A stretch of 64,000 bases of DNA from assembly GCA_963989385.1 (NCBI GenBank), contig OZ022503.1, positions 87,455,138 through 87,519,137 of the forward strand, in the 5' to 3' direction. A program made the translations under genes and the position numbers. The stretch is from Ctena decussata. Taxonomy: Eukaryota > Mollusca > Bivalvia > Lucinida > Lucinidae. The notes below the pieces were generated by a model. The model worked only from the letters and a program-made list of their open reading frames with translations. It ran no database searches and was not told where the DNA came from. This document shows, in pieces, positions 56,115-64,000 of this stretch; within the stretch, counting starts at the first letter, position 1, and each line of letters begins with the position of its first letter.

Positions 56115-58716
56115 ACGCCTGTACAATAAATACAAGATTACTAAAAACATCATCGACTTTGAAAATTACAAGCATTTAAGAAATAAAATCATAGGTGAAA
56201 TCCGTAAATCGAAGAAAATACAAATAGATAAACTGGCAGATAAATTAAAAAAAGATGATATTGGACAAAGAGACTGGTGGAAGACACTCAAACAATTCAT
56301 AAAACCGGAACAAATGATAGTGGTCAAGGTACCCAAATCATAAGTCCGAACTCGTAGGTCATTTAAACATAGACAATTCCGGAATATTTTAGATACACAG
56401 ACATGGACCCCAAAACAGAGGTGTGATCAGGTGCCCGAGGGATAGTAAGCATCACCTGCCTATTATAATACACCCGCCATATCTATGTATATGTGGAAAA
56501 AGTCAGTGAAAATGAAAGTCCGGTATTTGAAAGCTTAACTAAGCTTCGGCTGAGGCCATCAAATCGGAGATTAGTTTAGAAACGGCCACATTGTAGGGAT
56601 CAAACATCTACACTTCCCCCACAAACAAACAAACATCAAACAAACAAAAAGATCAAACAAACATCAAACAAACAAAAAAGATCAAACAAACATCTACACT
56701 TCCCCCACTTTATAAAGACGATACTGTTTACTCCGACGACGCAGAAAAGGCCAATATAATGAATATTTTTTTCTCTGAACAAACCGTGCTAGACGAAAGT
56801 AACGCTTTTCTACCCGCTGATGTTCTTCAGCCTCCAAACGGTCTTGACTCTCTTTCTACAACACCTCAAGAGGTGGAAATGATTTTAAAGTCACTAAAAG
56901 TTGGTAAAGCTGCTGGCCCTGACTCAATAAATAATCGAATTCTTAAAGAATTAGCTCTTCCGTTATCTTTCCCTCTCTGTGATCTTTTCAATTTCTCTTT
57001 GACCAGTGGTAAAGTTCCAAGCATATGGAAAGAGGCAAATGTAACCCCGATTTTTAAAAAGGACGACCCTTCAATTGTTTCAAATTACCGACCTATTTCT
57101 CTACTAAGTACAATAGGCAAAGTATTAGAAAAAATTGTGCACAAGAATCTTTTTAATTTCATTCGTGATCATGAAATACTGACAACTTTGCAGTCAGGAT
57201 TTATACCAGGAGATTCTACCATCAACCAGCTTGTCGACATATATAATACTTTCAGTAAGGCCCTTGACGAAGGGAAAGAAGCTCGCGCTGTCTTTTGTGA
57301 TGTAAGCAAAGCCTTCGATAGGGTGTGGCACAAAGGCCTTCTTTTCAAACTTCAAAATGTTGGCATTTCTGGTTCTCTCCTATCATGGTTCAAGGATTAT
57401 CTAGACAACAGAAAACAGAGAGTAGTATTACCCGGTGCTGTCTCATCCTGGACAACTCTGAAAGCAGGTGTTCCGCAGGGCTCTATCTTAGGACCGCTTC
57501 TGTTCCTTGTGTATATTAATGACATTGTTGAAGATATACACTCTACTATAAGACTCTTTGCTGATGATACAAGTCTTTATATAATTGTTGAAGATCCCTT
57601 GCAAGCTTGCAAGCAGCCGACCAACTTAACACCGATCTAGCCAAGATACACTTATGGGCAACTAAATGGCTCGTCTCATTTAATCCCTCTAAGTCAGAAT
57701 CAATAATATTCTCTAGAAAACAGGCAAAACCTTACCATTCTCCTATTCATATGAACCAACAACAAATCAATGAAGTAAATTCACATAAACATTTAGGCCT
57801 TATTTTTTCGAATGCTTGCACCTGGCATGAACACCTAGATTACATTAAAAATAAAGCATGGCTTCGGATTAATATTATGCGCAAACTTAAGTTCACACTA
57901 GACAGAAAATCTCTTCAAACAATTTACATTTCATTTATTAGGCCACTTCTAGAGTATGCCGATGTTGTCTGGGACAATTGTACCCAATATGAAGCAAACG
58001 AGTTAGAAAAAATCCAAAATAAGGCAGCGCGCATTGTCACAGGAGCAACCAAATTAGTCTCTATCCATTCCCTTCTTTCGGAAACTGGTTGGGAATCTCT
58101 AGCATCCCGAAGAGATAAGCACAAGCTAATACTGTATTATAAGATGCAAAACGATCTTACGCCAGACTTTTTGTCTTCCCTTGTTCCACCTACTGTTGGT
58201 AGTACAACAACATATAACTTGCGTAATTTCTCGAACCTACAGACCATTCATGCCAGCTCACAGTTATATTACAAGTCTTTTCTACCGTCAGTTACGCGTA
58301 GCTGGAATGAACTGCCTGAAGATAAAAGAAATGCAACTTCAGTAGCAGCTTTCAAAAATGAACTTCAGTCCAATGTCAGACCCCCGCCATCCTTTTTCTT
58401 TGATGGCATAAGAACAGGACAGATACATCACGCACGACTGAGATTGAATTGCAGTTCATTAAGGCAGCATCTTTTCTCAAAAAATATTGTAGACAGTCCT
58501 CTATGCGAATGTGGAGCTGTCGAAGATAATAAACATTTTTTTCTGGACTGCCACCGATATAGGTACCTGCGAGCTGAGCTCATCAACACTATCTCATTGA
58601 TTTGTCCCCCAACACTAAATATCCTTCTTCATGGTAGTTCCGAATTAACAGACTCTGATAATAAGAAAATATTCTTAGCGGTGCATGACTTCATAATTAA
58701 ATCTAAAAGATTTTGA
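56085..58716 (+). pseudogene. non-LTR retrotransposon, copy 2: near-intact RT ORF split by an 8-bp duplication
   Basis: Reverse transcriptase ORF in two overlapping frames. The first part (56759-57640) holds GKAAGPDSINNRIL, SNYRPISLLS, motif A AVFCDVSKAFDRVWH (about residue 176), motif B AGVPQGSILGPLLFL (about 234) and motif C RLFADDTSLY (about 265), all catalytic residues present. The second (57607-58716) holds the thumb (WLVSFNPSKSE), FIRPLLEYADVVWDNC, KAARIVTGATK and a C-terminal zinc-knuckle-like CECGAVEDNKHFFLDC. The shift is due to TTGCAAGC repeated at 57599-57606 and 57607-57614; one copy alone would keep the frame. Upstream, RKRLYNKYKITKN to WWKTLKQFIKP (56100-56310) is the pre-RT region, separated by an insertion of about 360 bp. 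No endonuclease remains. The clade is within the CR1/jockey-like group, not resolved. Confidence 0.88.
56341..56708. repeat. insertion and (AAAC)n-rich duplication inside LINE copy 2
   Basis: The LINE frame (NDSGQGTQI) stops at about 56341 and resumes with PPLYKDDTVYSDD at about 56707. The insert holds GTGTGATCAGGTGCCCGAGG and CGGCTGAGGCCATCAAATCG. It then has GATCAAACATCTACACTTCC, present twice (56601 and 56683) around an AAACAAACATC repeat. Confidence 0.65.
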
Positions 58717-59295
58717 GTCGAATATCTAAAACATCACTTCTGATATAAATTTGAATATGATTTAGTTAGAAGACCCGCCTGAGGTTAATGTAAGCAACAG
58801 TGACCATGACTCATCTACATATTTATATAGGGTAACTTGAATACTTAAATACCCATTTACTTGAATACTTAAAACTCCTTAGTCCGTACATAACCAACGA
58901 GATATACTGAACTCCATTCCCCGTGGAGCTCTATTTGGACTTATTGTAAAACACTGGTATCATTCTTTCTTTCTTTCTTTTTCATCTATTATAGCAAAAA
59001 CCAAAATGTGTGTATCCACATGCGGGAGCATCAATACACTTTGTGGTGTCCCCGCTTGCGGGTATGCACACATAAACATAGATACCGAGACAATATATAT
59101 GTTAAAATAGACAAGTAGATTCAGTCGACAAACACGATAGATAGTATATATTCTGTGTTATTGTATAAGTGAGGGATACAGATTTAAATAAGTCTCTTGA
59201 CTTCCTTCTGGATCCCTTTTGTATAATATATGTATTTATTTCAAAATGTCCATTGAATGTGTGTTTGTTATACGAAAGAAATAAAGTTTAAACCA
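58717..59295 (+). other. probable 3'UTR of LINE copy 2
   Basis: Non-coding. Contains (TTTC)n at 58964-58982, a fold-back phrase (TGTGTGTATCCACATGCGGG with CCCGCTTGCGGGTATGCACA, about 59007-59071) and AATAAA at 59280-59285. The 3' boundary is uncertain. Confidence 0.45.
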
Positions 59296-59499
59296 AAGCG
59301 TTCCTGTGTAAAATATCCTCCTAACAAATGGCAAGCGGCTGGTATTCTTGTTATTTTTGTTAGCAATGGTAGTTGTTGTGTTGAATGCGGCTGTCGCTGC
59401 GAAACTGCATCCCCTCTCTCATCTTCAGTTGCTTTGTTTGTAAAGCTCTCTTTCTCTCTGTTCACCTAAAATACTCTAAAATGTTACTCCGATACCTCT

Positions 59500-60160
59500 A
59501 AGTATCAAATTGCATACGGTGCTTAGAATTTAAAGTCCGAGAGTTTATGCTTATTCTGATAATCTTCATATAGGTCAATGGGAACCGTAGCAACCAAACT
59601 GCTGGAGCAATTTCAATGAAAAACAGAGAAACAGTTTTTATATCGAGACTCGTACTAAAGTTTTTCTGTAAAGTTAGAGTAATACCGGTCATACAGTTGC
59701 TGAAGACATGATTTATTTAACCATGCGATGCCATGGCAACCAGCCAAATTATGCCATTTTCATAAAGTTCATGTGATTGGTGGAGAACTACTCAACAAAC
59801 ATTTCTGCAAAACAAAGTGTCAAAATATCTGCAGTCACATAGCAATACATGGAACTTTTCAATCTTCCATGTATAAGGCACTCATAACTTAAGTTCCCAT
59901 AGCAACAAAACTGCTACAGCAAGCCACTGAAAAAATTATGGAGGCTAGTACTGAGATCTTTTTTGTAAAGTTAGAATTTTATTAACCGCTTCGTTTTTGA
60001 TGAGACGAATCTATTTTATTTATTTTTTTTCTTCTTTAAACACTTTGGTTGCTATTGCAACCAGGCAAGTTGTGCTATTTGCATTAATTTTATGTGGTTT
60101 ATAGAGTACTATTCAAGGAACATTTCAGTAAAAGTTTTGACAGAATATCTGCAGCGACAC
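59500..60160 (+). repeat. diverged direct duplication, two units of about 330 bp
   Basis: TGTAAAGTTAGAGTAATACC, CCATGGCAACCAGCCAAATT and AATATCTGCAGTCACA (59667-59837) are echoed by TGTAAAGTTAGAATTTTATT, TATTGCAACCAGGCAAGTTG and AATATCTGCAGCGACA (59966-60160). No ORF. Confidence 0.6.
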
Positions 60161-60587
60161 CAGCATCTGCTCAAATGAGCGATAAAAGATACGAGTATCT
60201 AATCTAGAGGACCCTATAACCTTGCACAGAGGTTGGAGCATGACAAAGGACGTTGCAACAATTTTCAACTTTCTTAACTGTGCTGACAAATACTATCACA
60301 GACCTTTCTTTAATATGCCTCCCCATGTCTTATTGTGTCTGTCACGTCCTGTTTTTCCTTTACCAGTTCTTTATACAGGATAACTTGTTAGTTTTAGATT
60401 TTATTTAAAGAATCAGGTTGTTTCTCTAGGCTGACTTCTTCTTCTTAAGGATTTGGGACTAATGCTCCTGAGTATTGGAAGCTTGTCATAGATCCCATCA
60501 TCTGTCCGTTCACCTTTGTTTTGTTTTTTTCTTTTTTTCAAATTTGGATGTCAATTTTCAAATCGACACATGCCTAAGTTACATACC

Positions 60588-60659
60588 TCAGGTTAAGTGA
60601 CGTTATCTGAGACAAATGCTCCAAGAGCATTTGTCTTAGATGACGTCGCGTAACTTGAG
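60588..60659. repeat. hairpin with 35-base arms
   Basis: CTCAGGTTAAGTGACGTTAT to GACAAATGCTC pairs with GAGCATTTGTCTTAGATGAC to CGTAACTTGAG around the loop CAA. The inner 11 bp are perfect. Confidence 0.8.
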
Positions 60660-61241
60660 CCATATCTCATAAGGATAGCAATACATGCAAGCAGCTTTGG
60701 ATATTAAATCTAAAATTGAAGATATTACGTCAGGACTAGCATGTTTACAGGCTGGTCTTGGCTTACGCAGCTCTTATACGTCAGGAAGACTTTTCCTTGA
60801 TAGTGTCACAAAAAATCGAAGTTAATTTGCTTCATTGTCTGGCTGTAAGGGTTTTATTAATAGTTATATGTCTGTGTTCAAGAGGTTATTATTACTTTGC
60901 ACTGCTTCTCCTAGCTACCTGACCTAGCCAGTCTGATTGAAATCCAAGCTAGTGCAATTGTTAGAGGAATAGCAACATTTACGTTTGCTAATGTCACTTC
61001 CTGTATTAACTCGTTTATTCAATTCTAACGTAATATCGATAAACATAACCATATACTTATATTCCATCCATCTGCATTTCAATAAAACGTAATGGTAAAA
61101 CATACCAGGGTGATATTAAATAACCTGGGACGTTTGAATATTTCTACAATTATTGCACTGACACAACATCACCGATATCATACAAATTGTAATAGAACTG
61201 GAAAAAAACGTATATTTCGACTGGCATTATCATATTGAATT
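60660..61241. other. no gene recognised
   Basis: AT-rich, no exon or repeat identified. Confidence 0.4.
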
Positions 61242-61473
61242 GAGCCGCGACCCGACAAAACCAACAAAGTAGCATGTACGACCAGCGAAGACTCATATCA
61301 GCCTTGGCTTCCTCCCAGTCTGAGTAGAGTCTTTGCTGTCCAACAGAAGCTGGCTTAGATCCTTACCTACCCCTTAAGCGCACAGCGAAGACTCTTATTA
61401 GGCTGGCGGCTGGCTGATCTAAGTCTTTGCTGGGCGCACATTCCACTTTGTTGGTTTTGTCGTGTTGCAGCTC
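61242..61473 (+). mobile_element. fold-back MITE family A, copy 15
   Basis: Full-length but among the most diverged copies, core forward. The flanks AATT and AACC share two bases. Confidence 0.85.
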
Positions 61474-61482
61474 AACCTCTGC

Positions 61483-62112
61483 CTAATTTAGTGCGATAGA
61501 CACGCGTTTCTGTATATAACTTCTTCAGTGTCGCTAAATCCCAACATTTCGAAACGAAAAAGGTGGTTCGCAGGCCACGAGCACCCCTCTACGAGCCACA
61601 CAGCCTCACTGACGCATTCCGCTAGACGCACCCGTTGTTGACATTCAGGTAAGAGACGCCTACGCAAGCCAAAAGAGTGGAATCCAAACTCTATTGCTGC
61701 TCATGTCTGTATGACAAGTTATTCTTAGTTTGAGAGTAGTTCAGAAACTTTACCTGATATAGATCAATAAGGTTATTTAAATCTGTATTTAACGTAGTGC
61801 TTCCGATGCTGAAGAGCCAGAATCAACACTGGAACACTTATTAACTCGGTTAATGATACTGTCGGGGACAAATTGTCCACCAGTAGGCGATATCGGCCAA
61901 GTGGGCTATATGTAAATGTACCTTTACCTAATATAGTGCGACATACGCGTTTTTCTGTATTTGATTTCTCTGTCGCTACATGTAAACCCTAAAAGTTTGA
62001 AGGAAAAAAGATGATGGGCAGGTCTCGACTGGCACTAACATCCGTCTCCAAGCCACATAGACTGACGAACTTCGTCACACTTACTGACACTTACTGACGC
62101 ATGACTCATTAA
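61483..62112 (+). repeat. direct repeat, two units about 435 bp apart
   Basis: CTAATTTAGTGCGATAGACA, CGCGTTTCTGTAT, GAGCCACACAGCCTCACTGA (61484-61615) are matched by CTAATATAGTGCGACATACG, CGTTTTTCTGTAT, AAGCCACATAGACTGACGAA (61927-62070). They differ by many substitutions and could be an old tandem duplication or two insertions. Confidence 0.6.
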
Positions 62113-63344
62113 ACTAATTTTGTACATGCTGATGAGGAAAGGCACTGCCTTTGTTCATCGTTTGTGTTCTATGGTATTTCTAAAGGTTGTTCTTGTCTAA
62201 AACATCGTCGCAAACCTGGCATGCTTCAATTTGTCAGGTTACTAAGAACATGCGATATATGCAATTCTTTGTTAGGGACGAGTCATTTATTATCAGGTTG
62301 GGGGCCGGGTACATTTTCATATAATTCACCAAAATTGTTCCGACCCCCCACCCATTCTCACCAAACAAAATTTTCCGACCCCCTTCCCCCCCCCCCCCCC
62401 AAGATTGGTGACAAAAAAGTTTATGACCCTTCACCCCCACACACACTCACATCCTAGCTACCCTTTACACACACATCATATTACATACACCATCTTACAT
62501 ATTTTATATCAGACTGATCTCAATAAAAATCTGTATGAAACACAAAGAACATTTTCTTATTCTGACATGTTAGTTAATCATGCATATTAATGGTTGGTTT
62601 AAATTTGTCTGCAATTCTTGCACTTTCTTCTTCTTATGGCCAGCTTGAAATGTGTTGTCGAATGCTTAGTAAAACTAAATATTAATGGGGAGGGAGGAGG
62701 TCTGGGGGCTGTGCCCCAAGAAGCCACCGTAGTTTTGCTGATGACAAGGCACCTGGAGAACTGATATCACAAACGCAGGCATTAAATTTCATTGAGATCA
62801 AAATCATCTACTTGACATGATTTTATAGACAATTGTATACTGTTCTACTAGCAAGTTAATGAAAAAGACCTGTTTTTCGATAGAACATGTAGAGGGCTGG
62901 CCAAGTTTTGTGTGTATTACCATAAATGCCTTTAAGCTTTTGATTCTGAAAGAATAGAGTCTGACATTATAGGAGTAATGGGGGGTCTGGGAGGTGGGGG
63001 GGCTTCCTACGATTAGCCTCATACCTCTGACCCGCAGCTTCAAGCTGGATACATTTTGCGTTGGCTTATATAAAAAAAAAGCTGATCGTCTTCATCCGGA
63101 TTACGTAGTTTCACATAGAAACCCCAGCCGTTTGCATCTGTGATCTATTTGCACAGAAAGACTTCCCTGATATAATGATTACATGCGGTCGAATCGGAGT
63201 GTAAAAGGAGAAGAAAAAGAAAACAATAATTGACAGCTTGAGGCATATAAATAGCCGATGACATTTATACGAAAGACCAGATAGACCTCAATATTCGTAA
63301 TACTGCACCAAAATAGCAAACTTCAGCAAATTTTAAGAGTAACT
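62113..63344. other. no gene recognised; C- and G-rich tracts
   Basis: A poly-C run at about 62383-62400 and GT/CA-rich sequence to 62480. Two G-rich phrases (about 62687-62715 and 62978-63002) are similar. Nearby frames on both strands are low-complexity. Confidence 0.4.
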
Positions 63345-63745
63345 ACACTTCAGGAACTGAATGAATCAGATCCCAAACCCTATCCCCAACATCAAAGGGA
63401 AAGATTGACGAACATATCCCAACAAACAATAAACAACAAGTGATAAGCCGAGTCAGCAGCTCTTTCCCAAATAGGTGGCAACTCAGCTATCTTTATTGAA
63501 CTAAATAATTTAGACCAACAGAAGGGTTACAACAGACTAAGCAAATTATACGAAAAACATTTAACAATTATTTTTACCTATTTTTTATTTTTGTTATAGA
63601 AGGGTTAAAATGAGAACACAATAAATTAAACAGCACCGAACATATACCAAATGCAACCGCAACGAAAGTACCGCCTTAGGACGGTCAGTGCTAACTACTG
63701 GGGGGTTTAAACCGGTTTAACTGGGCCCAAACCTTCACCCTCACC
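63345..63745 (+). repeat. dispersed repeat D, longest copy
   Basis: AGCCGAGTCAGCAGCTCTTT, CCCAAATAGGTGGCAACTCA, ACCGCCTTAGGACGGTCAGT, TACTGGGGGGTTTAAACC and CCTTCACCCTCACCCT match 14945-15275 in order. Confidence 0.65.
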
Positions 63746-64000
63746 CTACGCCGCGGTGCACACAATTAGTTGGTAGTTCGGTTCGTATCTAGGTCCCCTA
63801 ACTCATCAGAGAGTCATCACGGTCAACAATTAAAATCACGAAAAGACCGTAATGAAGCAAGAATGAGGTCTCGACAGCCGAAACGTGTTGAGACACCTGT
63901 AGATCCCTGGGGCGTCAGCAACACCACTGGAGCATTGGAGCAAAAGAAGACCACCAGTTGAACCCCGGTGGGCCCAGAAACAGACAAACATCCGGCCCCA
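63746..64000 (+). other. possible retroelement coding start next to repeat D
   Basis: A 63-codon frame (63770-63961) is rich in Arg, Lys and Ser (KDRNEARMRSRQPKRVETPV) and ends with TTS before a stop. It directly follows repeat D and runs close to the window end. It may belong to the same element. No domain recognised. Confidence 0.25.

Noticed and set aside
59257..59469. Cys-rich frame (SCCVECGCRCET) and a hydrophobic overlapping frame like a signal peptide
   Set aside because: The Cys pattern fits no known peptide family. The hydrophobic frame has no upstream Met or donor site; it lies just past the LINE 3' end.
62126..62160. CTGATGAGGAAAGG, a hammerhead-like core on the plus strand
   Set aside because: There is no stem II between CTGATGA and GAAA, so it cannot fold as a hammerhead.
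1..64000. CRISPR arrays, operons, bacterial promoters
   Set aside because: Tandem arrays here have long diverging units and no spacer structure; the introns and retroelements show a eukaryotic genome.

Overview
The window looks like a stretch of a marine invertebrate chromosome, most likely a bivalve mollusc. It is AT-rich, intron-like and packed with diverse dispersed repeats. The protein signals are animal: a class C GPCR exon, a secreted invertebrate defensin and several clades of non-LTR retrotransposon. The mollusc assignment rests on the style of the repeats (fold-back MITEs, Helitron-like elements with internal arrays of about 150 bp, tRNA-derived SINEs). It is inference, not a database result.

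Host genes are few. (1) At 10358-10975 (+) is the terminal coding exon of a metabotropic-glutamate-receptor-like GPCR, running from the end of TM4 through TM7 and the cytoplasmic tail. Its upstream exons are not visible here. (2) On the minus strand is a small split gene that simple ORF calling misses. A signal-peptide exon (37398-37469) joins in phase to a second coding exon (33182 down to 33049) and gives a predicted 66-residue prepropeptide. Its mature part has the exact six-cysteine spacing of arthropod-type CS-alpha-beta defensins but is strongly acidic. A TATA box and a short 5'UTR exon near 41315-41372 may be its promoter, which would make the transcript about 8.3 kb. (3) A possible terminal exon of an unknown protein lies at 44385-44585 (+).

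The rest is mobile and repetitive DNA. A fold-back MITE of about 237 bp occurs about 15 times between 7.2 and 61.5 kb. Its ends are GAGCC/GGCTC and six copies have perfect 4-bp target-site duplications. Four tandem 261-bp units at 38.1-39.2 kb each carry a complete type I hammerhead ribozyme core with a paired stem I, so this is a retrozyme or Penelope-type array. A decayed relative lies at 34.5 kb. Three larger non-autonomous elements (0.9-3.2, 42.5-43.4 and about 49.7-51.1 kb) share inverted or hairpin ends, a GTCC/GGAC tract and an internal array of about 145-155 bp units. LINE remains lie at 5.0-7.0, 30.5-32.0, 34.6-35.5, 48.6-49.3, 51.2-51.4 and 53.7-59.3 kb. The 56.1-58.7 kb copy is close to intact and its reverse transcriptase frame is broken by an 8-bp tandem duplication.

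Layout: 0-10 kb, array element, decayed LINE with a nested SINE, gene-poor DNA. 10-13 kb, receptor exon and 3' region with MITE and SINE. 13-30 kb, intergenic or intronic DNA with MITEs and SINEs. 30-42 kb, the minus-strand defensin locus with introns full of repeats. 42-53 kb, array elements, MITEs, LINE scraps and poly-C runs. 53-59 kb, two LINE copies head to tail. 59-64 kb, low-copy duplications, one more MITE and an unclassified dispersed repeat.
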